DNA from: Aspidapion aeneum
Taxonomy: Eukaryota; Arthropoda; Insecta; Coleoptera; Brentidae
DNA length: 64,000 nt
Assembly: GCA_963576565.1 (NCBI GenBank)
Contig: OY755038.1
Coordinates: 182,248,452 to 182,312,451 of the forward strand
Direction: 5' to 3'
Every line of letters begins with the position of its first letter. Positions within the stretch are counted from its first letter, which is position 1. The translations under genes and the position numbers were made by a program. Shown here in pieces: positions 1 to 9,884 of the stretch. The notes beneath the pieces were generated by a model that saw nothing but the letters and a program-made list of their open reading frames with translations, ran no database searches and had not been told where the DNA came from.

Positions 1-2
1 GT

Positions 3-1448
3 ATCATTTCTTATGTCCTTCGAATAGTTAACCTTTTTCAAAACCATTCCTATCAAAAACCCACTAAGCCGCCGGACCAAAACGTTATTTTTGAGAATAT
101 TGTTTTTCCTACCACCGGTGAGATGCAAAGTGCGTTATACCTTCTTATCAAACGCGTTCAAGGTTCTTGTTTTTCTGAGCTTTTTTCTGCGTTATCTAAG
201 GATAAACCAATACCGAAACCTTTGCGAAAACTTTCACCTTTTCTTGATGAAAATAATATCATTAGAGTCGGTGGCAGATTACAAAAATCTGACCTTTTGT
301 CTTATTCTGCAAAACACCCCGTCTTACTTTCGAGTAACCATCGTTTAACTACTCTTCTTATCGAGTCCGCTCATCGACAATATCTTCATCCTGGGTGTAA
401 AACATTACATAATCTGCTTTTACAGCAACTTTGGATATTATCTGCCAGACGGGCAATTCAAAGAACCATATCCAAGTGCTTGCAATGTTTTAGAATCAAC
501 CCTAAACCCTATAGACCGCCCATAATGAGTTCACTTCCCGCTCATCGAATCAATCAACTTAAACCTTTTTCGAGTGTAGCTATCGACTTTTGTGGACCTT
601 TCTTTGTGATTCCTCATCGTTACCGTGGTTGTATAGCTTTCAAATCGTATGTCTGTGTGTTTCTCTGTACGGCCACACATTGCGTGCATTTGGAATTAAC
701 CATGGAACTGTCCACCGAAGGGTTCGTAGGTGCATTCCATCGATTCATTTCCAGACGCGGAAGCGTGACGCAATGCTGGTCAGATCAAGGCAGTAATTTT
801 ATAGGGTTTCGTAACCAATTACTTGATTACGCAAGAAGTGCTGCCACCAGACTTTCTATTCGTTGGCATCTGGGACCTCCTCTCAGTCCACATTTCAATG
901 GCCTGGCAGAAGCTGGCGTCAAAAGTTTTAAGACTCACTTTGTTCGAGTTGTCGGCGACCAGAAGTTGTCTATCATGGAGATGTCCACCCTTACCTGTCG
1001 CATAGAAGCCGTACTTAATAGTCGCCCTTTTTCTCCTGCCTCTTCAGACCCACACGATCTTCAACCTCTTACCCCTGGGCATTTTTGGACACTTGAACCC
1101 CTTAATTCAGAAATTCCGGAGTCAGATTTGTCCGAGGTTCCCCTAAATCGGCTCTCGAGATGGCAACTAATCCAAAAACTACATAATGATTTTTGGAAAC
1201 GGTATTCTATAGAGTATTTGCATACGCTACAACAGCGACACAAGTGGGCTGATTCGTCCCCAAATATCAAATTAAATGATTTGGTTATCATAACAAGTGA
1301 TCACATTCAATCACCTTTGAAATGGCCGGTCGGTCGGGTCATCGAACTGCATCCCGGCGGGGACGGTCAGGTGCGTGTTGCGACGGTACAAACGGTTACC
1401 GGTTTTTATAAGCGGCCAGTTGTAAAACTGTGCCTCTTGCCAAATTAA
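3..1448 (+). CDS. BEL/Pao pol polyprotein, C-terminal part (integrase), 5' truncated by the window
   Basis: Integrase end of a BEL/Pao polyprotein, which inserts element cDNA into the host genome. The frame is open from base 3; the first ATG (123) is internal and not a real start. Counting from that Met, a zinc-binding H2C2 module is visible (H84, H89, C119, C122). The catalytic core has the D,D,E triad at D155 (AIDFCG), D221 (WSDQGSNF) and E263 (LAEAGVK). The last 100 residues match the DUF5641-type C-terminal domain typical of BEL/Pao (motifs PVGRVIELHPG and KRPVVKL), ending in LLPN before TAA. No stop or frameshift interrupts it. The missing upstream part should carry gag, protease, RT and RNase H, as in the copy at 31460-35720. 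Family assignment rests on domain order and on the DUF5641-like tail. Confidence 0.93.
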   Translation: MISYVLRIVNLFQNHSYQKPTKPPDQNVIFENIVFPTTGEMQSALYLLIKRVQGSCFSELFSALSKDKPIPKPLRKLSPFLDENNIIRVGGRLQKSDLLSYSAKHPVLLSSNHRLTTLLIESAHRQYLHPGCKTLHNLLLQQLWILSARRAIQRTISKCLQCFRINPKPYRPPIMSSLPAHRINQLKPFSSVAIDFCGPFFVIPHRYRGCIAFKSYVCVFLCTATHCVHLELTMELSTEGFVGAFHRFISRRGSVTQCWSDQGSNFIGFRNQLLDYARSAATRLSIRWHLGPPLSPHFNGLAEAGVKSFKTHFVRVVGDQKLSIMEMSTLTCRIEAVLNSRPFSPASSDPHDLQPLTPGHFWTLEPLNSEIPESDLSEVPLNRLSRWQLIQKLHNDFWKRYSIEYLHTLQQRHKWADSSPNIKLNDLVIITSDHIQSPLKWPVGRVIELHPGGDGQVRVATVQTVTGFYKRPVVKLCLLPN

Positions 1449-1677
1449 AAGTAATTTTAATTTTTCTACCTATTACCGGATATTACAATAGGTTTTTTCG
1501 TTATTTTTTTTGAATTTTTTGTTTGTTTGTTTTGCCTTTTTCGGGATTTCGTTATCTCTAAATAAACTTACGACACTTATCTGTTTTCATTCATTTATAT
1601 TTATCGGTCGATCCTTTTTCTTATATCTATATCTGTCCAGTTGAGATTCTAAAATTGTGTGTTTTGGAGGGCAGTTA

Positions 1678-2155
1678 TGTTAGCTCCCGCTAAATTTCGC
1701 GGTTGTTTATATATTTTTTAAAACCACACAATTGTATGAAGGACAGAGCGCATTTTGCGCATTTCGACATGCGCACCAACAACCAGGGAGATCCTTTGTC
1801 AATCGCCTCGAGAAATGGCGTGTTAATTACGTTCTCCAACTATTTCAAATTTCTACACGTGAAAATGCTCGATTTTGGTGTACTGAAGCATAAAACTAGA
1901 AACTTCATCCCTTCAGCTATGTGGTGACATCATTAGATCCAGAAAGGGGCCCCTTGGAAGTGGATAAATTGGCTGCATACTGGTGAGTGGCTTTGTTTCT
2001 GATTGCCGTTGTGTGGCACCAATAATTAACCTATAGACCTTTGATAATTCCGTAATTTCATATCAATATATTTATGTTTGTTCGCGCTTTCATTAATTAA
2101 AATATTTACAGTCCATTGCAGTTATCGGTTTTTTCTAACCGCGAGCTAACAAACA
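1678..2155 (+). repeat. BEL/Pao 3' LTR
   Basis: Begins TGTTAGCTCCCGC directly after the purine-rich GGAGGGCAG tract and ends ...CTAACAAACA, giving the usual TG...CA ends (478 bp). The minus-strand copy has the matching LTR at 30824-31286; both carry the same central segments but differ by several substitutions and small indels. The right flank cannot be tested for a target duplication because the left end of this element is outside the window. Confidence 0.88.
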
Positions 2156-3040
2156 TATTATATTGTGTTTTGCCAATAATATAAATCCTTAGAATTCAAG
2201 CAATAAATCTATTATTTAAAATACTTGGGTCTTGAAGATCTCTGTGAAATTTTTAGATTCTGGAAACCAAAGATTTTCCCTGCAGAAATGTGTTTTTCTC
2301 AAAACTAACCAAAACTTTTTTTAAAATAACTTTTATATCTTTTAATCTTAATTTTTTGTAATTTTTAAAAAAAAAATATTTTTTTGCAAGAAATTTCTAT
2401 GTTTTTTAAAATAAACGCGCAATACAGAGACCTTTAATGTTTTTTTAACTAGCAGATTTTTCATCTGAATTTTCCATATGTTTTCAAAATAAAAAATAGA
2501 CTTATTTCCGCGAAAATATTATTTGATTTTGAGATTTTTAGCTCTTTCTTTTATTAAAAAAAAACAATCCATAAATATCAGCTTAACTCTATAATAGGTC
2601 AATACGAACCGATGGTAAATCATAAAAATTTATAAATCCAACCTTTTTTGCTCGAGAGAACGAGAGGAACAAGAAACTCTCGACGAGAGAGGGCCTTTCT
2701 TTCCTCTCATCTCGAGCTTTCATTTGAGAAAAAATACCTCTCTCGTCTCATTGAATGAGGGCGAGCCGAGATGAGAGGCGAGAATATCTCGTCTCGGCGG
2801 CAACACTAACCGGAAGGTTTAAAGCAAAAAATTATTTTGTCACAAATAATATAGGTAAATACAATTGCAACACAGTAAAACATTTGAGCACTTGCATTTG
2901 CATCAGCACCAGCGAGAGTAACAAGGAACTATGGTCTTTATAGTACCGACATTAAGTGGAAAATTATTAAAATAATTTTATAAGCTGGTTTTTTTTAGAC
3001 ACTGTCTAGTATACAAAAAACTTTCGATTTCTGATTTTAA
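2156..3040. other. Gene-free AT-rich stretch with a CTCG/GAGA-rich island
   Basis: No credible reading frame. About 2645-2800 stands out: it is dense in CTCGAG, CTCTCG, GAGAG and CGAGATGAG words on both strands, unlike the AT-rich sequence around it. I see no terminal repeats or target duplication around it. Confidence 0.5.
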
Positions 3041-3164
3041 GGCGGCCCAAAGACCTACAATAATAATGCACAATATAACGAAAGTCAACTGATAAGCCTA
3101 GACGGGCAATAATATTGTGCAAATCGTTATATTATGCAATATTATTGACCGTCTAGAGGCCGCC
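3041..3164. repeat. Short GGCGGCC-ended MITE with TAA target duplication
   Basis: A 124-bp inverted-repeat element. The left end reads GGCGGCCCAAAGACC and the right end, on the other strand, GGCGGCCTCTAGACGG; both continue into CAATAATA/TTGC-type sequence. TAA stands immediately on both sides (3038-3040 and 3165-3167). A 3-bp TWA duplication fits the PIF/Harbinger group, but no transposase is present to confirm it. Confidence 0.75.
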
Positions 3165-3710
3165 TAAATTTTATCAAAATTGGTTTTTCGGTAATCTGGC
3201 ACAATTTTCCTTTTCATTCCAAGCACGATATCACAAGTTTATGCAATAAACAAACAAAATTTTCTCCAATTTCTAGTACGTAATTTGCATTGCCGCTTTC
3301 CAGTTACTGTTTACGCTCTTCTTTTATAGCAAAATGAGACTGACTTAAAAATAAAATATAGAGTTGTTTCCCTTGAGCGGATCATCCTTAGCTGTGTCGC
3401 AGAAAAAAACTCGCATACAGCAGCGTCTTTTTAAAACCTAAACATAATTTAATTCAAGTTTTGAATTACTTTGCCGGCCTATTTTATTAGGTTTTTACTC
3501 AACTGCAGCACGACGAAAGGAAGGGTAATGTTTTTCTATTGTTGTATGTATGTAAGTAAATACGTATGTTTGTGTCACACTAGAGGCTAAACGGCTGAGC
3601 AAAAAGGGTGGCGTTAAATTGCGACTGAACCCGAAGGTGCTATAGGCTATATTTTTTTAAACAGGAATAAACATGGCGGTCTTCAGACGCCATATTCGAA
3701 TAATTTTCAA
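3165..3710. other. AT-rich gene-free stretch
   Basis: No supported gene or terminal repeat; short reading frames only. It leads into the tandem array that starts near 3711. Confidence 0.5.
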
Positions 3711-4190
3711 AATTCTTTCTGCATACGCTTTCAGATTTTCTTTCCAACAACATTTTACTAGTTGCCCCCTCTCCGCCTCTCCCTCTCTCCTTCACGTCAT
3801 CCTTATTAGTAATAGTTATAGCTATAACTTTCACAAATATAAAGTTCTTTCTGCACACGCTTTAAGCTTTTTCCCAACATCATTTTATTCTCCCCTCCCT
3901 CCATATTAGTAATAGTTGTAGATAAACCTTTCACAAATATAGAGCGATTTTATAAACTCTTTCTGCACATGCTTTAAGACTTTTTTCCAACATTAATTTA
4001 CTAGTTTTCCCCCTTCCTTTTTCTCTCTTCTCCCCACCCTCCTTATTAGTAATAGTTGTAGCTATACCATTCACAAATATAGAGCGATTTCAAAAATTCT
4101 TTCGGCACACGCTTTAAGATTTTTTTTGACACCATTTTACTAGTTCTCTCCTCCCTCTCTCCTCTCCCACCTTCACTCAATGGAAGGTAA
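3711..4190. repeat. Degenerate tandem repeat, about four units of 110-140 bp
   Basis: The anchor TTCTTTCTGCACACGCTTT recurs with small changes near 3712, 3847, 3958 and 4098. Each unit then has a pyrimidine-rich block (CCCTCTCC type) and a TTATTAGTAATAGTTGTAGC box followed by TTTCACAAATATAGAGCG. Unit lengths differ because the pyrimidine block varies. Confidence 0.85.
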
Positions 4191-4318
4191 AACTGTTCGC
4201 ATCCGCAGAAAATCTACACGTACTTTTTGGGTAAAGCTAAATAAATTGTAAATGCATAGTGCTTTTTATAACGCTGAATAAGAAATAAACCTAAAAGTTG
4301 GAAATAAAAAAAAATTAA

Positions 4319-4545
4319 TAAAAACACCCAACTGCTAAATTTACTTGTAACTACTAGTCGCAGTTGGGTACAAAATTTCCAAATAACTTGATTCATTGAA
4401 ATACAAAACTGTATAATTTCGTAAGTGCGATTTGGGCATCAAAACTAAAAGTTGAAGCATGTCGGACATTATACGTATATCAATTTTGTACTCAACTGCG
4501 ACTAGTACTTACAAGTAAATTTAGCAGTTGGGTGTTTTTTTTATA
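4319..4545. repeat. Inverted-repeat (foldback) element with ~60-bp arms
   Basis: Left arm 4319-4376 carries AACACCCAACTGCTAAATTT and CTAGTCGCAGTTGGGTACAA. The right arm, about 4483-4545, is its reverse complement with few mismatches. The loop is about 105 bp. No coding capacity, so it is probably a MITE. Confidence 0.8.
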
Positions 4546-4571
4546 AAAAATTTTTTATTGTACTTTTGTTA

Positions 4572-5491
4572 GGCGGCCCCTAGACCTACAATAATATTGC
4601 ATAATAACTTTTTGGTGCAATAATATTAAATGGGCCTTTCAACTCAAATGATCAATATTTATTGTACAACATTATTGACAGACAATAAGCGTCAATATTT
4701 TCGGACCTCTAAGGCAGCCCCTAGACGGTCAATAATATTGCACGATATATTGGATTGCTCAACTTTATTGATCCTATACGCTTGCATTGAAGGTTGCACA
4801 ATAATTGAGCAAAAGATTAAACAAGTTAAAATTGTATTGCGCAATGTTTCTCTGATTGAGCCGAATAGAGTTAATATTGTGTCATATTTTTTGGTCAACA
4901 TTCTTTGTATCAAGACAGAAGATGTTCGTGAGTGTATTTTTGCCTTTTTTTAAACCAATCTTTTGACGACGTCTCCGTTTTTTAGGTTTAAGGACCAACT
5001 CGATAGCAGCAGCGAAATCTTGGTTAGACATTTCGAACAAGGACGACTATATACTGTATGGGGGATCCGAAAATATTGAAGCGAGCTGTTAATAGTATAG
5101 CACAATACATATTGATAGTTTGAGTAAAAGGGGTTATTCAATAATATTGCGCAAAAAAATAATTTGCAATATAATTGTAGATCAAGGGGCCTTAGAGGTC
5201 CGCCCATCTCTAAACATTAATGTTTAAAGCCTGTGAATATTACTGAAAGATAAATATTGACTTAATATTAGTTAAAGGGGTCATTCAATAATGCACAAGA
5301 AAGATATTGTACAATAATATTGTAGGTCTAGGAACCGCCTAAAAACTAAAAAAATATTGCCCAATAATTACTCTTTACGACTCAATAAGAATAAACCCGT
5401 TCAATATTTTGCTCAACTATTGTGCAACCTTTCAATAATATTTCGCAATTCATAATATTGGACAATATTATTGACCATCTAGGGGCCGCCC
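4572..5491. repeat. Overlapping or nested GGCGGCC-ended MITE copies
   Basis: Several termini of the same family as 3041-3164 occur here. Left-type ends: 4572 (GGCGGCCCCTAGACC) and 4713 (GGCAGCCCCTAGACGG). Right-type ends: 5205 (GAGGTCCGCC), 5339 (GGAACCGCC) and 5490 (AGGGGCCGCC). The pair 4713/5490 is flanked by TAA on both sides. The pair 4572/5339 shares CTAGACCTACAATA at both ends. The ranges overlap, so insertion within insertion or recombination is needed to explain them. Short reading frames inside look accidental. Confidence 0.7.
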
Positions 5492-5781
5492 TAAATCAGT
5501 CTTGAGCGTCTTTTATCCAACAGTTTTAGGCAGTCCGTCAAGTAAAACCTCCAGAAAAACGAAAAGTAATGTATCCACACAGCAACATGGCATTTTACCA
5601 GAAGCTGAGAAATACCGATACTTCCCATACATTTTTTCCATTTAGTCAGTTAAACCACGATGCTCTCGGCTATTTTATATGCGTTAATTTCAGAGATTTT
5701 TACTCTCTAAAATGGTTGATTTGCTTAACGTTTATCATATTTCGGATCAAATTTGTAGTTTTCTTGAAGTTTCTTCTGCAG

Positions 5782-6009
5782 GTTTATTGTAAATGTGGAC
5801 ATTCTAAAAAGATAAAGTCTTGCATACCATGTGCTTCGGCCACCAATGCAATCTCGGGCGATTGTGCATCTTTAATAAAAAGAAATTGTTTAAATTTACC
5901 AGCTTGCAAAAATAATGCAAAAGCTTTTAAAAATGAAAACCAGATTTTGAAAACAGTTTCATTGACTTTCCCCAAAGATACACAAGAAATAGCGTCCACA
6001 GAGTTTTGA
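5782..6009 (+). CDS. Possible terminal exon of an unidentified cysteine-rich protein
   Basis: A candidate only. A pyrimidine-rich stretch ending TTCTTCTGCAG (5771-5781) looks like a 3' splice site and is followed by 75 open codons to TGA at 6007-6009. The translated piece starts VYCKCGHSKK and is cysteine-rich (CKC, SCIPC, GDC, RNC, PAC). It is more protein-like than the AT-rich frames around it. The frame also runs open upstream to 5569, so the acceptor is not proven. Poly(A)-like AATAAA words follow within 150-300 bp. I do not recognise the family. It could be the last exon of a host gene whose other exons lie elsewhere, or chance. Confidence 0.28.
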   Translation, partial: VYCKCGHSKKIKSCIPCASATNAISGDCASLIKRNCLNLPACKNNAKAFKNENQILKTVSLTFPKDTQEIASTEF

Positions 6010-7233
6010 ATTGTTTTTATTGCAGTCCTTTTATTTCAAAAGGGTCTATGTGACTTTGATAACTTTGCATGAAAGAGAAGTTTGATACTTAACTTTTTAT
6101 GCTATCCTGAAATTTATTAATATTTTGTTTTTAATAAAAACATCTTAACTTAATTTTATTTTACTTGACCTGATGAATAATGTATAGTTAATCGAAACAA
6201 TAGTGGTTTTCTTTTTTTTGTATTAATGGGTACTAAATAACCAATTATACTTAGATAGTCAATTATACTAAATAAATAATAAAGAGCAAAAAAGTTTAGG
6301 ATTTATGTTTACTACTGGTGGGGGTAAAGAGCTCGATGAAAATGAATAAGAAGTCGCTATGAGCAATTGGTGTGTAATTCAGGATAATAAATATTTTGCG
6401 ATCAGATGACTTTAAAATTATGGAAATGGCAAAGGGCAATTTCCTTCTTCTTCTCATACTATATTTCAAGAATTAATCGAAAGTTACCACAAAACAGTTC
6501 TTTTGTCCACGTTGAAAAACCTCATGCCCCCTAGGACCGCTGGGACTATCCCCCCAAATTTTTTTAGTAAAAAAAAATTCCTCGAATTTACTTGTGCCTG
6601 ACATCCGTGAAAAATTAATTTTTTAGGCCCCTCATCTTTAGGGCCTAGATTTGCTACTATCTAGTAACTGTAAACGTAACAAAAACTCATTAATTCTTGC
6701 AGATTCTTCTGAATTAAATTTTAAAGCATTAACAAACAGTATTTATTCTTTGTAAAGACTAAAACAACATAAAATAGCTGATTATATATTGATAGATTGA
6801 GGTTTATATATGTGTCCTGTTAGATAGTGTAATATCTGTCTGTCGTACCCAAAATTTTGTAAAATCATGTTTTAACACGGCAGAGTATGGGTGTGAACGA
6901 CAAGAGAGAGAGAGAGAAAGGGGAGAGAAGAATGGGCCCATAATTTCGACATTGCATTCTTCTGAATTGAGCTTAAATTTCTGTGCACAAATATTTAATT
7001 TGCGACATCATTCATGTAGTCGACTTCACATACATAACTTTAATATATCTTGTTGCTACAAAGATCTGTATGCTGTGATATATATATGGACCGGTGATTC
7101 TCATTTCGCTCGGCAACATCATACCCGGTATGGAATAAATTTTGTTCGAGTGCTATTATTTTTAGGTATTGCATTATTTGTTTTATACATAGTAAAACAG
7201 CCTTTTAAATGAGACTTTTTTAAAGGATATTTG
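6010..7233. other. AT-rich gene-free stretch with a GA microsatellite
   Basis: No supported gene. A short (GA)n tract lies at 6902-6918. The reading frame at 6952-7212 has no recognisable domain. Confidence 0.5.
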
Positions 7234-8079
7234 AGCTAAGTAACAGTTATGTCAAGCTAACCTAATGTCAAAATTATGACATAACATCAACATTTTTAAA
7301 TTGGAAGGGGGGGGGGGCATGTAATACCTCTTTCGAAAGGTACTTGGATTCTCTATACAACGCATTTTAAATGTTTAAATTAGGTTTAGTTTTAATATAT
7401 ATTATATGGTTTAGATATGTTTATTTTTCTTCGCGATCGACTAAAAAAAGTCAATTTTTTTATCAAGCAGAAATAGAATTTAAATTGATTTATTTTGTCA
7501 TAAATTCAATTTTTACGCTTCTAGGTTATGTCAGAACCTAAAAATAAGTGGATCCATTTATTCATGATTAAATTTAAAATAAACAAAAAAGTTTTGAAAA
7601 AATGATCACAAAGCACGTTTTCTATTAAAATTTTTTAACTTATTTTTAGGTTCTGACATAACTTACACCCAGTTTCCATCTATAAATGCCCACACTGATT
7701 CAAATAACGCATCAGGTAAAGCTGCATTTAAAACCAGTACAACTCCATGGGCCATCACATGATGCGTTTTTTTAATCGGAGTGGACATGCATCGGTGAAA
7801 ACAAGGTATTAGAAGCATAAAAATTCAATTTGTGATAAAATAAATCAATTCAAATAATGTTTTTTGCTTGATAAAAATTTAATTTTTTTAGTCGACCGCG
7901 AAGAAAAATAAACATATCTCCTAGGAACCTAAATTGATTTCAAAAATTTGAAATGTGTTGTATAGAAAATCAAAGTACCTTTCAAAAAAGGTATTACATG
8001 CTCCCCCTTCCATTTCAAAAATTTTGATGTTATGTCAAATTTTTGACATTAGGTTAGTTTGACATAACTGTCACTTAGC
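7234..8079. repeat. Long foldback element (about 846 bp)
   Basis: The outer arms are roughly 280-300 bp. The left end reads GCTAAGTAACAGTTATGTCA and the right end, on the other strand, GCTAAGTGACAGTTATGTCA; homology continues inward through a poly-G/poly-C block and the AAGAAAAATAAACATAT box. Nested inside is a second inverted pair, TATGTCAGAACCTAAAAATA (about 7526) with its reverse complement near 7645-7665. The centre (about 7675-7800) is unique. No transposase and no clear target duplication. Confidence 0.8.
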
Positions 8080-8267
8080 TTAGATTTCCTCAAAATTTGT
8101 CGCAATAAAGACGCTTTTTACCAGAAATCGATATCTCTTTTTGTTCAAAAGTTAAAAGGGGGGGGTCTATTTAGGTCCGCACTGGATTTGTACAGCAGAG
8201 AACACACATTGTAGTTATTTAGTTATTGTTTCTGATACAGCGTCTTTTCTATCTGTCTTGCTATATG

Positions 8268-8463
8268 CAAGCGCGGATTTAAGGGGGGTAACGTGGTAAT
8301 TACCCCCCCCCCCCACCCTAGAATAAAAAATATGCACGTTTTGTTATTGTTTAAAGGAAAAATTGGCGAATTACCCCCCCCCCCCTGGAAAAAATATTAT
8401 ATTACAAATAATTTTTCGTCGACTATTACCCCCCCTTTAGATTTTCACCCAGATCCGCGATTG
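8268..8463. mobile_element. hAT-type MITE with poly-C core and 8-bp target duplication
   Basis: A 196-bp element flanked by perfect GCTATATG copies at 8260-8267 and 8464-8471. Ends are inverted: CAAGCGCGGATTTA on the left and, on the other strand, CAATCGCGGATCTG on the right. The interior has runs of C (TTACCCCCC). An 8-bp duplication is the hAT hallmark. A related shorter copy lies at 48478-48594 and a poly-G/poly-C relic near 9486-9525. Confidence 0.82.
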
Positions 8464-8471
8464 GCTATATG

Positions 8472-9828
8472 GTATAGTTTTTGCAAAGTTAGTTGAACAA
8501 AGATAAAAGCCGACCATCGGCATATCTTTTATAGAAAGTGCCATGGGCGGCGGTAGATATACTCATGAAAATTATTTCATTTACTTATGGCGTAAACTAA
8601 AGAAATAAAAATAGATAATCAAACTTTCTATTTCTACACCTACAGCATACTGCCGACTAAAGGGATCCCGAAAAGCACACGCGAAAGCAATTAAAAGCGC
8701 ATCTCAAAAAAGTCTGCCAATCAGGTGCCGTCTGTCCACTTGGGCTCGGTCGGCCGGAAAACAATTACTTTGTAGTCGGACCGCAAAGAGCTGCACCTCT
8801 TCTCCGCCGGTAGGGTTGAAATTATACCAGGAAGAGTTTATATGAATTTGGATAACTTTTAAAGGGCAGAATAAAGAAAAATTTCATGTAATCGATAGAA
8901 CCCCGTTTTAGGAGTAATTCAAGTGACTTTGCAAAAACTATACCTATATGCCTGGTGGTTTAATATCGAATATAGAAACGCTTAATTATAACAAAGTACA
9001 ACAAAATATTCAAAATTGTGTTTGACAGTTTCTCGGACACTACTGAACAGGCATCCGCAGTCCAAATAACTCCATCAGGTCTTTTGTACTGTCAAAAAAA
9101 ATGTTAGAATTAGAAGTCAAAAAATTCCATAGAAAGCAATGCAATTTTTTTACTTCTGGTTCCGATCTGCAATCCTAGTTTCGTAAGTCACATACTTTTT
9201 AAGATAAAAATGTGATGGATTAAAGCTTTACGTATTAAGTTTGGTAATTATAGCTTTTAGTCTGCTCTAGATCTAAAAGGATGCATAAAGCCATCAAAAA
9301 CTTGGCATGTTTCAAACTCTATTATATGAAAGTTTTAAGGCACCCCTAAATGAACATGGCTAAGTTATGTCAAAATGTACGCCACATGTAATAAAAATAT
9401 GGATTTTTCTGAAATTGTATGACTTTTAGCATTTTAGCTCGTTTTATTAGGATTTTCATGGTTAATAAGTGGTCAACTGTACTACGGGGGGGGGGGGATT
9501 ACTGGGGGTAATTACCCCCCCCCCGAGCTCGAAAAAAATATATTAGGTATAAAGGCTGGTAGCTGCTACAGGCAAGTTAAAGGCTAAGAAAATATTAATG
9601 TTGGCTTTATTAGACTATTAGACTCCCTATAATAAGCGCATAGGAACAAAACGCAGAAAAAATATGCGCAAAAGAAAAAAGGGCATACAAAAAATCGCCC
9701 GCGAAAAAAAAAGGGCAGAAGTCGTCTGTACATTTGACGAGACCTACCTAGTATGTAGCTATCCATATGTTTTTCAGTGAGCCATCTAAATGTTGTCAAC
9801 AAATAAAAATTTTACATTTTACTAGATA
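8472..9828. other. Gene-free stretch
   Basis: No supported gene. It contains a poly-G/TTACCCCC relic (about 9486-9525) related to the poly-C MITE. Confidence 0.5.
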
Positions 9829-9833
9829 AGACT

Positions 9834-9884
9834 CTGTATGTATGACATATTTTACAGAAATATCAAAATATGTCATACATACAG
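9834..9884. repeat. Perfect 20-bp hairpin next to the Gypsy insertion point
   Basis: Arm CTGTATGTATGACATATTTT (9834-9853) pairs perfectly with 9865-9884 across an 11-nt loop. ACTAG lies a few bases outside each arm; the right-hand CTAG (9890-9893) is the Gypsy target site. It could be a MITE relic or a small hairpin RNA, and neither can be decided here. Confidence 0.7.

Larger units (their letters stand above)
1..2155 (+). mobile_element. BEL/Pao LTR retrotransposon, 3' part, running in from the left edge
   Basis: This is the 3' end of a BEL/Pao element: integrase and C-terminal part of pol (3-1448), a 3' untranslated stretch, a purine-rich tract and the 3' LTR (1678-2155). The 5' part lies outside the window. 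A second, minus-strand copy of the same family lies at 30824-36180; the two match closely in the pre-integrase region, the 3' UTR and the LTR. The integrase reading frame is uninterrupted, so this copy is better preserved than the other. Confidence 0.93.

Noticed and set aside
1061..1291. Minus-strand frame opposite the BEL integrase
   Set aside because: A shadow of the clearly conserved plus-strand integrase frame.
9584..9802. 72-codon Phe/Cys-rich minus frame
   Set aside because: Low-complexity A/T-rich codons; no domain.
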